Positions 1-14,300 of a stretch of 64,000 bases of DNA are shown here, piece by piece. Below the pieces are notes generated by a model. The model ran no database searches and was not told the DNA's origin. It saw only the letters and a program-made list of their open reading frames with translations. The position numbers and the translations under genes were made by a program. This DNA is from Onchocerca lupi. Lineage: Eukaryota; Nematoda; Chromadorea; Rhabditida; Onchocercidae. The stretch is taken from the NCBI GenBank assembly GCA_028564675.1, contig JAOVVO010000214.1, positions 1-64,000 of the forward strand, in the 5' to 3' direction. Each line of letters begins with the position of its first letter. The first letter of the stretch is position 1.

Positions 1-640
1 TTTCCAACTGCTGATGTATAACTACTTTGCGATGTTTCTTCGTAGCTACTTTGCGATGTTTCTCCATAGCTACTTTGCGATGTTCCTCCATAGCTACTTT
101 GTGGTGTTTCTCCATAGCTACTTTGCGGTTTCTCTCCGTAGCCACTTTCTGGTTCCTTTTTGTAGCTACCTTGTGATCCCTTTCCAACCGCTGATGTATA
201 ACTACTTTGCGATGTTTCTTCATAGCTACTTTGCGATGTTTCTCCATAGCTACTTTGCGATGTTTCTCCATAGCTACTTTGTGGTTTTTCTCCATAGCTA
301 CTTTGTGGTTTTTCTCCATAGCTACTTTGTGGTTTTTCTCCATAGCTACTTTGTGGTTTTTCTCCATAGCTACTTTGTGGTTTTTCTCCATAGCTACTTT
401 GCGGTTTTTCTCCATAGCTACTTTGTGGTGTTTCTCCGTAGTTACTTTGCGATGTTTCTCCATAGCTACTTTGCGGTTTTTCTTCATAGCTACTTTGTGG
501 TTTCTCTCCGTATCTACTTTCTGGTTCCTTTTCGTAGCTATCTTGTGGTCCTTTTTCAACCGTTGGTGTGGAACTACTTTGTGGTTTTTCTCCATAGTTA
601 CCTTGCGGAACCTTTCCATAGGCACTTCGCGATTCCTTTA
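1..640 (-). repeat. Coding 24-bp tandem repeat array
   Basis: Units of 24 bp (one per 8 codons) run from the left edge to about 640. Most differ from each other by a few bases. A higher-order pattern is visible: the block at 1-40 recurs at 181-220 and, more diverged, near 556. All changes keep the minus-strand frame open, so the array is under coding constraint or recently expanded. Confidence 0.93.
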
Positions 641-2002
641 CATAGTTACTTTGAGGTTCTTTTTCAGCCGTTGATGAATATTTGTCGGTATCATATGATG
701 CGGACGATGTATTTTCTTGAGTTTTAGGAGCTAATATACGCCGATTGTTGGATGGTGCTGCTTTCGAGCCAATATCATAATTTGCTGAAACATTAGTCTC
801 ATTAAATTTCGGATATTGCGATACATCCGTACTATTCCTTGGTATCGTATCAGGTGAACCATACTTGTTTTCTTCGTTCGATCCATATGAGATGGCTCTT
901 TCATTTTGTTTCTTTGATTGCCGTTTAAAGTTATCATGCAAATTTTTTTCATTCTCCTCTTTTTCCTTCAAATAATGGAATGCTATGTGAAGAGGAATTT
1001 GTTCTTTTGCCAATTTGTTCGGATGTTTTTGGCGATTCAGTCGAATTAACGGCGATTTCATTTTATGTTCAATTGATCGAGACAGAAAATCCAAATTTTG
1101 TTGATGAGCTGATTTCGAATAATTTGTATTTCTTCGTTTAAGAATCGTTTCTAAGTCCTGTTTCTCCGTAATTATCTTTTCGGTTTCTTTCTTGACAACT
1201 GAAGTTGCTCGCGGAAGAATTACGGCATGACTAGTGTTAAGACGTTGAATTTTCTTACCAACCCATTTTGGAACATTATTTTTCCTTATTCGATCTTTCT
1301 CAATACCAAACTTCAACTGTTCCTCTGGAAAAATTTCTATCATTTTTTATGAAAGTTCAAAATTCTATCACAATTGATGATAATGATAATAATCACTAAT
1401 AGTAATAAGATTTACGAACATACAATTATTGCATGGTCTTTTTGATTTGATTATTAATAACTTACCATATGGTCTTAATTTAAACTTCGGACTACTGTCT
1501 AGCTCAAACTGATTCTCCGAATATTTTCTGTCTGAAAAATATCACATAATTCAAAATATCATTATTGAGATTACTAAAAATGATCCCTCTTTTTTGCCAA
1601 TTATCTTTATAATACGTAAGAAATTTTATCATTCTGAATTATATTATACTAAAATATTAATTCGAATAAATTTGATCGGAACAAAAAATTTTTGTATCGT
1701 TATTTATAAATTATAATGAAATTTCAACTATGTCATTTTCCTACAAAATCGCAGAATAAGTCAATAGAAACATTTAAAAAAATTTTTGTGACAATAATTA
1801 AATTTAATTCATCTTTAAAACCAAAGTTTATCTGGACTGTATTTGCTGAAAAAGAAAGCATTAATAGTGACTTCAAAATTAAGGAATTGCTAGAATATTT
1901 CTTTTGAACTTGATAATTATTTGATTACTTACAGGAAATTTGTGAGTTGACAGAATAAAAAATTGCCCATAAATGCAGTAGATGCCAGAAGAAATCATTC
2001 AT
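1..2002 (-). CDS. Putative secreted repeat protein (SSYGE[KT][PS]Q repeats), 3' end outside window
   Basis: I do not recognise the family. Three exons fit in phase: 2002-1933 (ATG to a GTAAGT donor), 1531-1466 (TTTTTCAG acceptor, GTAAGT donor) and 1324 to beyond base 1 (TTTTTCCAG acceptor). About 486 codons lie in the window without a stop. Exon 1 begins MNDFFWHLLHLWAIFYSV, a signal-peptide-like hydrophobic stretch with likely cleavage near VNS-Q. A basic, Lys/Arg-rich segment of about 200 residues follows. From about base 640 to the edge the protein is a near-perfect 8-residue repeat, consensus SSYGE[KT][PS]Q, in about 25 copies broken by 12-residue variants ending TSAVGKGSQ or TPTVEKGPQ. 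One Tyr per repeat would suit tyrosine cross-linking in a cuticle or sheath, but that is inference. The signal-peptide exon is less certain than exons 2 and 3. The plus-strand frames open across this repeat are shadows. Confidence 0.72.
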
Positions 2003-3452
2003 CCTTGCAAATTAATTGATTATTAATGTTAAAAATATTTCGATAATAATTATTTCGGATATTTTTATAAATGAAGGAAAATAAGAATACAAAAATGAAG
2101 CAAAAGAATCCAATTTCAATTTTTATTTAAATCTTTAAAAAAATTTAAAAATTTTGAATTAAAATTGAACATGCTGAATCAAAGTACGCAACTATTTTCT
2201 TAATTAAATTTTAATCAAGTTGATATGAATTTTTATAATTTCCTTTCCAAATAAAGAATTTGACGAAAATAACCTGTAATTGTGTAGAAAATGATGAATG
2301 TCAAAAGACCGTTAAAATTTTTAACAAATTCTCTTACTCGGTAGGTGTCTATCATCGTAAGCAATTTGAATGATAATTATTACAGGTTATATGAGATGAT
2401 GAATGAGTTATATTAAAATCGAGTTTTCCATATAAATGTTCTGCTTCAGGGTATGGCAATCATCTTTGATTTAATCATAACCAGCCGATGATATGGACGA
2501 CATTCTTTTTAAAACGTGATAGCATCATCATCTATTCTTCGAAAAATAACCTAGTCAAAATGCATTCTCATTTCTATTTATGGTAATTTAGTTGAATTCT
2601 TTTGCAAAACAATAAATAATTTATTTATTTTCAAAACATATCATTATCAGTGCGGCAATGTGCTTTACTTCTTCTCCGAAGTCGCATGCAATAAACAAAA
2701 TTCATTTGATTAATGAAATAATTTTAAGCTAGCATATTGAAATGATAATCATCAGGAAATCTATGAACCGAGAAAAAACATAGAAACATGTCATTATTCA
2801 GTCTATTTCACTTCTTCTTTCGTAATTCGCGGGCAATTATTGAAATAATTTAAAATAATATATTGAAAAAAAAATTCTCATGCAACATATGCATCGAATT
2901 TGGAAGAATAATAATGATAATCAGTGTAATATTATTCCTAATATGTAACTTATCGAAAGATTAAATTATTTTTTTTTTAACAACACAGCTGAAATGAAGT
3001 GTTTAATTCAAATAGGAAATAATTCTTAATGTATAAAAAATCTTTCAATAATGAAAAGAAACTTTTGAAATAGTTTTGATAATATTTAGTTGTTTTTTTT
3101 TTCACCGCTTATTTTTATCCTCAAAATTTGCTTATTTATATTTATGACGTTAAAACAAAAGTGGATGGATCTTTCTTTTAGTTCAAAAAAAATTTATTTT
3201 CAATCAAATTATTAAAATATTTCAAATGGTCTGATTGTAATTTCAATAATTTTTTTTATAAATTCTTATGAAGGCAAGAATTTTTCTTTATCTTTCACAA
3301 ATATTTTCCATCATAAGTTATTTCTGTTTAATTTTTTTATATCTAAAACTTCCGCCGAAATTAATGCTTGATGATTAAGTTTGTTACGTCTTCATCTGTA
3401 TAAATTAATCATTCATTCATTCATTGACAAACTTCATCATCTAATCATCTCG

Positions 3453-3629
3453 ATGCTCGTAGTTTTATTGTTCATAGTACAACAAAATATTCCGTTTCAA
3501 ATTCCTTTATATGAAACAATGGTAGTTTATGATGAAATGAGAAATGAGAATTTGAATAGCAAACCGAATAATTTTAAACTGAAACTTACACTTCATAAGA
3601 AAAAAAAAGAAAGAAGAACTTATCAATAA
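3453..3629 (+). CDS. Possible small secreted peptide, 58 aa (weak)
   Basis: An open frame starting MLVVLLFIVQQNIPFQ, which resembles a short signal peptide, followed by a polar tail ending in a Lys/Arg-rich stretch (HKKKKERR). No family is recognised. There is no visible splice support and no start-site context to favour it, and a frame of this size can arise by chance in A+T-rich DNA. It could also be one exon of a larger gene. Kept only as a candidate. Confidence 0.15.
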   Translation: MLVVLLFIVQQNIPFQIPLYETMVVYDEMRNENLNSKPNNFKLKLTLHKKKKERRTYQ

Positions 3630-4291
3630 AAGATTACAACTTATCAATAGTAAAAAAGCAGCTAAATATTTAAATATTAGATGGAACAATGATCGGCTAT
3701 GATTATTCGATTATTATGTAAAATATCATAAAATATACTTTAAAAAAATAATAAAATATAACATACTGTAGTGCATTGATTAGTTCTTATTAATTAAAAA
3801 TTTCTTCAAGTAATTGTGGAGATTTTTAATCAAAATTATTAATTAATGAGTTACCATATTTTACTTATCATAATCAAATACGTTTCTTCATTAAATCTAA
3901 CTCTCAAAAAATTTTTTCTTTTTTATCTAACATATTGAATTAATCATATTTAGAAAATAAAAATAAATTGCAAAATTACTATCATAATTTTTAGAATTAA
4001 CATATTACATCTTAAAAATGATTGCCATATAATTCCAAATAACCAGCATGAATTAAATAAAATATTTAAATAAATTTAATCAATTTTTAAAACTCGCTCC
4101 TTTTTAAGGAAATTTATTCTGTGATATTATATAATAATGAAATAACACAGCCAAAACAATATTCTAGACATTAGATAATAATAATCATTTTAATATTTGA
4201 ATATTTTCTACTGGCTACTTTTTTGATATTAAACTTTTTACAATATATTTTGATACAAAAAGTTCGTCTGATTCTTGAGGAGAAAAATGAG

Positions 4292-4297
4292 TTTATT
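4292..4297 (-). terminator. Candidate polyadenylation signal of WDR35
   Basis: AATAAA on the minus strand about 140 nt after the WDR35 stop codon. It is the first such hexamer I found downstream; cleavage site not determined. Confidence 0.4.
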
Positions 4298-4438
4298 TAG
4301 GATTTGCGGAAATATTTTAATAGTTATAATAATTTGGGATAATTTAAAAAATTAGTAGAAAATAGTTGCGTAATTGAAAAGAGATAATTCAAGTAAATCA
4401 TTTTAATGATTTAGACAATCGTTCAGATAATTTAAATA

Positions 4439-7400
4439 TCATTCAGAATTATTGATATTTCCATGACATAATGGGCAAAATTTCAACAATTTTATTTCCT
4501 GTTCATAGGCACGATGTTTACAAGTTGGGCAGAGCCAAAATTGATGATCAAGAAGTGGTCGACCGGTTACCACACATGTCGGGAATTTGGTATCACACAA
4601 TGGACACACTTGACAATAATCTTCAATTTGTGCAAAGCATGCCGTACATTCCACCTTATTCATTCGTGTATCTTTCGGTAGATATCTATAAAACAGCAGC
4701 GAAATTATTGATTAGCTCGTTTTGAATTTTTCATTTTAATTCTCAACCTTTTATTTTCTGAGAAATAAACATAAATAAACGTACTTAGTGAAAATTTTTA
4801 TGGCAAGTTTCTTGTAAATTTCTCTCTCATCTGCTGTAAATGAATCTAAACATTCCAGTTTGATAAATGCACGACTGCATACGGCAAATTGTCGCGCAAC
4901 GCAACTTGATAAAGCTATAAATAATTAAATTGAAAATTCCTTGCGAAATAAACAATGGAAAGAAAAACAACAACAACAAAAAAAAACAAACATAAGTTGA
5001 ATTACAAATAATTATTTGAGAAAGATAATATCATGCATTATCTTAAAATTTTCCAAAATTTAAATACTTTTTTTTAATTGAAAAATTAAATTTTACTATA
5101 TATTTATAAGCAGAAAAATAATTTCAAATAAAACCAAGAAGAGAATAAATTTCGGCCGGATCTATGAGATCTTCATAATCCGTCAAATGTATGGTTGTCA
5201 TCATTGCTTTATCCACATCACCTAGAAATTTAAAATCTTTCTTAATTCAAATTAAACAAAATTTGTGAAATTTTCAAAATAAGATATCATATCTAGATTG
5301 AAAAAAAAAGACATCAAGTTCATTGCTGCAAAAACAAAACTCTAATACTATTAAAAGATCGATTGATCGATTGACAAAAATAAATAATGAAAGATGTGAA
5401 TTGATTTAATCGAATATCAAAATATTTTTTTTCTGTTAAAAACATTTTTATTACGATAATATATACTAATAAATGTAGAATTTTGTGACTATCTTTAAGC
5501 ATATAATTATTTTCGCTATAGCAGTAAATTAATTAATTATAATTCTGTAAATATTCTTAAAAATGTAATTATTTCTATTACAACACAAGCTAGTCAAGTA
5601 TATAATTTTTATTGTTCTAATAAAAAACAAACGGTAATTTTGGAAATGAATTTGTCCAAATTTATATTTTCGAAATTATGAGATTAAATTAACCGCTGTA
5701 AAGTTGTCGATGTGCAAGCATATAAAAATGATATGCCTCAGCACCACGCCATGCATTATCAATGAGAATGCTATCAGCTAGCGAAATTTTGCTATCTTCT
5801 TCTAACAATCCTTTTAGGGCTATTTCCGCCTAAAATAGAAAAAAAATACTATTTTCGTTCTGAAATTTAACAGTCTCATATATTTAACAATATATTTAAC
5901 AATTTTTTTAAAACTAATTTTTTAAATTTTCCATAGCTTTTTCAATGATTAGATTGAAATATGCCGGTAAAAAAATTAATTACTTGCAATACTATAACAG
6001 TTTATATAATCGACATAACACATCAATTTCAAATGAACGTCACCGATACTACAAGTCAATTTTAGGCATGTCTGAAATACCACTGTAACTACAGCAATAA
6101 CAAACAAGATCATTTTATTTCACCAATGACTTATGAAACAGCAGGAGGCTAACCGCTCAAATTGTCTACAAAATAAGTTTCAAGCGTTTTCATTTCAGTA
6201 AAAAGTTTTGAAGCAGTATCGCAAAGCTCCGATAGTTATTCTGTAGAAATATAAATACACTATTTCAGTATCAAAAAATCCATCTTAATTGAATATACTT
6301 GGAATAAAAGATAAGGATTTGTAATTCAATGAGTGAAGTAATTGAAATGGCCTTTTATGGGCGATAAAAACATCTATACGAAAATTGAACAACAGAATTA
6401 ATACTATTAATTGATCCGACGATAATGTCAAAAATCAAATTCATGAATATCAAACTATGACGTATCGGAAGTTTCGTAGATGAATGAGCAAAATCTAACA
6501 TCAGATTTATTTGTTGATTTCTTAGCAATTTCTGATTTACTTTGTTCATGATACTGTTCAATAAGGAGAGCGCCCATTACGTAGAGTTTTTTTAAACGTA
6601 AAGCTTCAGCTTGCTTTAAACGTTCATTATTTGCAATCTGAAAGTATGAACAATTCTTTCAAGAAAGGAAATAAATCGAACTTGCAGAAAAAAAAAAAAA
6701 AGTATTGATTGAACAAAATTCAAGATAACAAGTATAAAACCGCCGTGGAAAAATATATTTTCCGATAAGAAAAATTATTTAACATTGCTATCAGAGGAAA
6801 TTTTCTAAAGATTTTGATATTTTATCAGATTCATCATATTTAGATAAATGCTACAAAAACTTTATATATTTCAGCAGATAAATGCTTCAATGATATAATA
6901 AAAATGATTCATCATATCATTACGATAAATGGTACATAAAAATGCTGTATAAACTTATAATAAAAATATGATGAATTGTTTTTACTGTTTAACTCAAAAT
7001 TCAAAAATTTCAAACTTATTATAAAATTAACAAATAATCTTTTGTTAGTGGTGAATTTTGATTAGAAAGAATTGTGAAATGATTAGAATGATGATGATAA
7101 TATTTATTTTATTTAATATTCGCGCAGAAAAATTTAGTATTAAATGAAAGAAATAATAATAGACATACATCAAAAACAATACGAGCTGCTTCTAAATATT
7201 TTCCAGCTTTTCTGTAAAGTTGTACAGCTGCCAATGTCTTTTCATTGCTTCCTAAAATATTATTTATCAATTTATTAATTATCACCTCCTAACGTATGTA
7301 ATTTTTTATAATTATTGTATTCAAAATTCGTATAGAAAAATTTAAAATTTGGAATTATGCTATTTAACAGTTTGGTAAACAAATATTAAATATAAAAGAT

Positions 7401-10400
7401 ATGATTAATTTAATTTCAATGGTATATTCATTTCTATACAACTTGAATAATCCTCCGAAACTTTTATTATTATATTTAATGTAATATATTGATATTATTA
7501 TATTTTTCTTCGTAGAATACATTTATCAACGACGATATCATTCCTGATAAATCTAACATCATATAGACTGTTGCATAAATGATAAGTATAGAAGTGAATT
7601 GAATCAATAAATGATAATTAAGGAAACGTGAATCAGATGAAATTAATTAACGAAATGCAAATTTAATAAAATGAATTAAGAAATTAGAATTAAGATAATG
7701 TAAATTCAATGAAATCAAATAAGAAACATTCTTAATACCTGTTAATTGCTCAGCATAACGATTAAGTAATAAATGGACATCACGAAGTTTATACGTCTTG
7801 GACAATTGGACTGCTTGTTCCCATTGATTCAGCTGTATGCAAACATCTAATGCTTCATTTAGCATACCACACTGAAATCAGCAAAAATAAGTAAATAATC
7901 AAAATGAATGTAAATATAAACAATTGAAATGAATGCATTCCAGTTTATCCAGCATAAAATTTCACTTTTATGCAGTTGAAAGATTAAAGATTACTTGCAT
8001 CATTTCGATTTGACATCATCTCTCATCTATTTTATGAATGAAAGTTGATCAGTGTAGCAAAGATTGACCTCATAACTATCTCTTTTCTTTTGAATGTTAA
8101 TCAGTCACGGAGAAATGTTCTCAATTACAATTTATTTTCTTCTGAAAATTCGTCTCGATAATTACTCCGTCATCTTCTAGTACTGCTTTCTTATTTGCTT
8201 GGAAATATGTATTGATTTTATAATCGTAAAGAAAAGAAAAAAGAAAGTCTTGCTTTTATCTCATAGTAGTTGTTAAATATTTTAAATATCATCAAATTAG
8301 ACAAACACATAATTTTAAGTAAAATAAACTATTTCAAAAATAAAAAAATAAAACTAATTAGTGAAATCAAAAATGTTAAATCATTTTCAAAGATTAACAT
8401 ACCCGTACGAAACACTTCACCGCTTGTTCACATAAACCAGCACTAAAGAAAATTTCACCAATATCCTGCAGTAAACAAAAATTTTAAACTTATGTAATCA
8501 CATAAATGCTAATGATCCGAAAAAATCCGAGCTTACTAAAAATTTAACTAATCTTAAACTTTTTTCGTATTTAACTTATCTTAAATTTTATCAGTTCATT
8601 AAATTTATCACTTTCCAATTATGAAAAAAAATGATAATTTCGACTCAGTGCAAAAAAGAATATTGAGCATTTTTTGCCAAATATTAGTTCAAAATTTCAA
8701 GTAATTGTCAATTTAATTAATATAAATAATAGGTTGAAATAATTATTAGTTGGAAATAATAGATAAAAAGGAGGATGTCAAAGACTCACCGCGACAAGTT
8801 TGTCTCCATCAGGTAGGCGCTTTGCTAACAATTCCAGATTGTCATAATTATCATCCATCAGATAGCATCGAATCAACTGCTTATGATTTTCTCCTCTTTC
8901 ATAATAAATCTCAGCTTGTTTCCTGAAATATTATCAGTAACAAGCAAAAATAAATTTTCTTTCATTTATTATCCAACTAATTAAGCTATCTTACTGTCGT
9001 GTCAAAGGTTAGCATTTCCTATAACATTTTCATTGTACTGAAATAATAGAGAAGAGCGGTGATTAGTTGCAAATTTATCAGTGATATCAAATATTGCTAG
9101 CTTAAGAAAATGACAAAAGTTCAAATTAAATCATTAAATACCGATATGAAATGAATTTAAATAATCCAACAAAATTTTTTGATTATCTTACCATTTTTGC
9201 CGTTCAATATAATAATCACCAACGTGATTCCATGCTTTCTTCAATAATTCATCATCACCTGGTTGCTTACTTTCTTGTAAAATTTCAACAATTCGAAACC
9301 AATCATTCATTTTTTCTCGAAGTTCAAGTGCTAAATCACGCCGATCATTTACCATGTAAATTTTTTCTGCTTCATCGATACGGCCATAAAATGTTGCTAC
9401 TTCAGCTTTCTTGAAATCATCATGCTGTAATATTATTATAAGAATGATGGAATTTTAAAACATTTTTAACCTTTCCTTTTTTCAGAATAATTAAAATGAT
9501 AAATGATAATATCCAGGAGAGGTAAAGTAAATAAAATGGAAAAATAATAAGTGGTGTGATTATTAAACTGTTTCTAATTTACTTGTAAAGCATTGATCCG
9601 TTTGACAAGTTGTATTCCGGCATAATCTTTCAACATTACGAAAGCATGTTCCGCAACAACTGTATCCAGACGGTTTAACGCTACCTCAGCTAGTAATGCC
9701 CATAATTTCGGATGATTGTTCTTTTCAATGAATTCTGTTGCTTCTTGAATCTTCATCGTCTCAAGAAGTTTTTTCACATCTCGTAATAACTGAAATAATT
9801 CCGGAAAAGCTTGCCCTTTTCTTTTTTTTTTTCGAAATTCGAATTCCTAGTAAATAAGTCATGAAAAGATGATAAAATACATAATTTATTTCAGTATTCA
9901 ATCATTTCGATAAAAGGAAATTATTTACTGGATTACCTTAATTTCTATATCGGTAATGAATGATTTGTGAGGTGTTTCAGGATTTTTCATAAGTTCATCA
10001 AGAAGAACGGTACGAACGACGAGATTTTTGAAAGAGCAAATATAACCGCTATTAATAACAGGTTCTTCAGTTTCTTTATTTCGTATAACATACATTCTTG
10101 TTTTCTCCATTATCGCTATCGTATCATCTTTTTCCTGAAATACAATTTTATACAAATAGGAATTCAATAATCTGATATATATATTTCTTCAAATTTTGCA
10201 AATATTTATCAAACCTAATATGTATTTTATCAATGTATAGGAGTTTGTTGAATATTTATTCAAATTTAATATTCACCGATTTATTCATCCTTAGTCTTAT
10301 TATCTTAGCATACTTGGGCAGCATAAAAATAGGATAATATTGGATGAACGATCAAAATTTTCAACTTGGATCAAGTAACTTAGATTTAAGCAACCTAATT

Positions 10401-11342
10401 GTTTAAATATCGTTTCCGGAAAGATTTCTTAATGAAAAAATGTTGAATGAAAAATCGATTCTGAATGAAGCAATCTTAAATTAAGTAAATATCGCCTAAA
10501 TATTGTCTCCGGGAAGTTTTCGTCTTTCAAATTTTTCCACAATTTTAATATAAAGAATGAAAAATTTAAAATCTTAGAAAAAATCGATCATCAGAAATAA
10601 CATATTGAAAAGATGATAATAGTTCCCATCTTTCTTCATTCTATTCTCAAAATTTATTTTAAAGTGGATATATTTACCGAGTCCCACTTAATATTCCAAA
10701 CATCACTGCGCTCAAGGTACAATGATACTTCGCTACTGTTGCGTAATTCGAATAATTTTAATCCTTGAGCAGTAAGTGCAGCCAATCGTGTTCCATTACA
10801 ATTTACTTCTAATTTTTCCACACAGCAATCCAAATTAAGAGTTGATTGCAGTGTTACCTCTGGTAATGAATAATAATTAGCTCTTCCAGAATTTCGACAC
10901 TGAAATTAATTCCCCATCTTTTTTTTCCTCATTTTTCAATCCTAATTTTATTGCTATATTGTTACTGCTCATCAATTAAGTCAAATACACTCATACAATT
11001 ATTGTATATAATCTTCGTTTGTTGTATTATTCGTGCACAAAAATTTAGTATGCATTAGAAAATGTTAAACAGCGTAATGCAAAATATAAAATTGATAAGA
11101 AAAGTTGGATTAAAAGACTGAGAATTTTCTATGCATTAAATCGATTTAAATGGGACACTTCTGAAGAATACCAAAAAGAAAAATTTCATTTCAAAACTTA
11201 CAACAATAAAGAATTGTTTCGAGATTCCTATTGCACATATTTCATCCTGATGACGCTGAAAAAAATTCTAAATAAATGTAAAATATCCGAAAGTGATTTT
11301 TTTTTTGATAAAAATCAAATGCAAGATAAAATATAAAGCACG

Positions 11343-11392
<50 letters not shown>

Positions 11393-14300
11393 CCAATTAA
11401 TAATTATTGCGTAATATATAAATATTTTTATTGCATTATACTACAATAATAATTATAAATTTGTTATTCAATGCAAAAGTTCCAATACTTGCGATAGTCG
11501 GATGCTAGTTGAAATTGTACCAACTTCATCATTTTTATCAACATAATATAACCTGAAATTATTATCAATATTTGAAAATTTAATGAGAAAAGTATGAATG
11601 AAATTATCATTGGATGCCAAGTGGATGTAATGAAGTATCGAAGAAATCTAATTTTGTTTTTGACCGAAAAATAGACTTAAAAAAAAAATGAGAAAAATTC
11701 AATTAAAAAAACTGGCCAAAAGAAAAAATGGGGAAATTAAAAACTGACTGTTCATCATTTGGATTTGAATTAGCGTTTAGATTTGCATCTCGATTCATAA
11801 CATATGGAATGTTATACTTCCAAATAATGAATGATAAATTATTTGCGATAACCACTACGGAATCATTCATTACTACATGTCTTGGCTCTAAATTGATATA
11901 TTTGGAATCGATTGTTGTTCCGATACCATTACAAATTTGCATCAAATACTAAAAAATAAATTACTTTCATTTAATTATCCAAAAAAACTGCTTATTTAAA
12001 TGCCTAATTACTTCATTCAGTTGCTTAATTAGTCTTTTTCGCTTCATATTTTGTCATTCTTCATGTCTTATAACACTTTAAAATTCATGAAAACATTTAA
12101 ATACTAATTAGGCATTTAAGTCCTCAGAGTTAACGATCATTATTCGCTATTATAATAAAGAAATGAACAGTGATAATAATGATGCATAAGCAACTTTGCC
12201 AATTTGATTCTCGACATGTGATATCAAAATGCAATGTTCATCGGAAGCAGATATTGCAATGATTGGTTTCACATATTGCAAATAAGCTTCTTCAAGTTTT
12301 GTTTGAAAGAATACAACGCAATGCTCTTTGTTCTCCTTCCTTTCAAAGGAATAAATTACCGTTTGGCCACAATAGGTCCACTAAAAAAAAAAATGTTAAA
12401 AAATTTAAAATAATTTTAAAATTCTTTCAAACATATATCATACGAAAAAATTTTATAGCATATTATATGCCTTTTTTCTTTTAAATCAATCATGCATGAT
12501 TTGGTTCCTTATTTCCGAAGAATATTTCAAAAAAATTAAAAAATATTCTACCAAGAAATAAAGTTTTACAAGCAAGTCATTCAAAAATGCTTCTATTAAT
12601 CTAAATAACTAAATCAAAATACTAATTCATTGATTATAAATCAATACTTTATTGATTATCATACTAATCTAAGATCATTATCCCTAGATTTTTATCGACA
12701 TTATTAGTGCAGCACTTATTTTTTTATCCAATCGAACATTCCATTGCAACTTTACTATTTCTTTTGTACCCAATCGAATTTACTGTAGCAACTACAGCAC
12801 TTACTTTATAATCTTGTCGAATATTAGCAAAAAACAAATGGCTATCTACTGCTGCGCAAAGTCTCAAACCAGTTCCTTCCCAAGATATATCCGCAATTGC
12901 ATGTCCGGGTATTTGCAGATTTCTTAAAGGCTAAAATTTGAAAAATATTTGAAAGTTCTGCTCACCGTAGAAAATGTATAAAAAAAAGGAAAATGAGTGG
13001 TGGAAAATAAGTAAAATGTTGGATGAAATTACTTTAAAAAAATCAAATAATTTTTTGCAAAGTTCCTTTTTTTTTCTTTTCCTCGCCAAATAATCTTTTT
13101 CAGGAAAAAAGAAAGAAAAAACTCCTTCCCAAAAAAAAAAAAAAAAAAAATTACTTGAAATCCATAAAAGGTAGGAATGTTAAAATGATTAAAAAAACAT
13201 TAAAATTTTGGAATTTTCAATCATCGAAAATTCCGCAAAAAATTAAAATGTATAAACAAAATAAACTGAATTAAGTTAACCTCTCCATAAGCACTAGCGA
13301 AATGTATCGTAAATTTTTCGTCTCCCGAATCAGTTTGTAAGCCACAAATTGCAAGCATTGAACCATCTGGTGACCAGCGGGCTTTACTAAGAATCATATT
13401 TGGTAATTTGATAATGATCGGATCTGCATAAATTATTCAATAATCAATAACTGATAATTATTAATTAGTAATAAAAAGCATTGAAATAAATGCGCATTTT
13501 CAATTTTCTCTTTAGATTAATTCTATTGAAATTGTCAGAAAAAATTTTTTTACTGCAATACTAACTTGAATCATTTTCATGCCTCATCAACTGTACAATA
13601 CCGTGCTTGTATGCCACATGAAATTGTGGTCGATCATCCGAAATCGAAGATGGTCGTAACAACGAAAATTTAATAATGATTGAAATTGATAATATTAATG
13701 TAATTGAAATTGCAAATAAATGAAAAAAAAAAATGAATTAAAAAAAACAATACTATTAAAAATTGCATTTTTTTTCACATTTATTTTCAAAAAGTTGGTA
13801 AATAGTCTAAAAATTTCAAAATTTTATAAATTTTCAGTTCTAAATTAATCTTAAAACTAACCTGATAATTGCGTGAATATTGAGTTTGTTGAGAGATTGG
13901 AATGAACCATTCCATTGAAACAATTGTAATACGACTCAAATCTTCTGGAATGAAAAATTTTGAAAAATACTTCGTGCTATTTAATCAATTACAATATCAA
14001 TAATTTCACATCTATTTCAATCATTCAATTTATAGATATTTTCTCTTCGATGACTGGGAAAAAAGTTCATAGTTGAAAATATCTTTGATCGATCGAAAAA
14101 TAGGAATACTATAAATAGCATACTATTTAATGCTGTTTCCAATTCAACATGTTCTATGCAAGCTATACGTAGCTTTTGAATAAATAAACCTGTCGCATCA
14201 TATGCATGTATTTCACCATCTATCAAACCAAAAAGCACTAATGAAGAATCACCTGACCACTGAAATATTAGATGTATAATACATGTAATTTGGATAATAT

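Larger units (their letters stand above)
2003..4438. other. Intergenic interval between the repeat-protein gene and WDR35
   Basis: About 2.4 kb of A+T-rich sequence. It would hold the promoter of the repeat-protein gene on its left side and the 3' end of WDR35 on its right side. The spacing is too large for a typical nematode operon. Apart from one short open frame at 3453-3629 I see no gene here. Confidence 0.5.

Noticed and set aside
14..727. 237-codon plus-strand frame of YFAMFLHS-type repeats
   Set aside because: It is the reverse of the minus-strand 24-bp coding array. The minus frame continues into spliced exons and a signal peptide; the plus frame ends at once and has no exons.
731..952. 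73-codon minus frame starting MKKICMITLNGN
   Set aside because: Shifted frame inside exon 3 of the repeat protein, which is open throughout.
1716..1907. 63-codon plus frame
   Set aside because: Lies within intron 1 of the minus-strand repeat gene; low-complexity composition and no family resemblance.
6355..6561. 68-codon minus frame in the WDR35 region
   Set aside because: Out of frame with exon 22, whose true frame reads EQYHEQ and runs to a GTTAGA donor in phase with exon 23.
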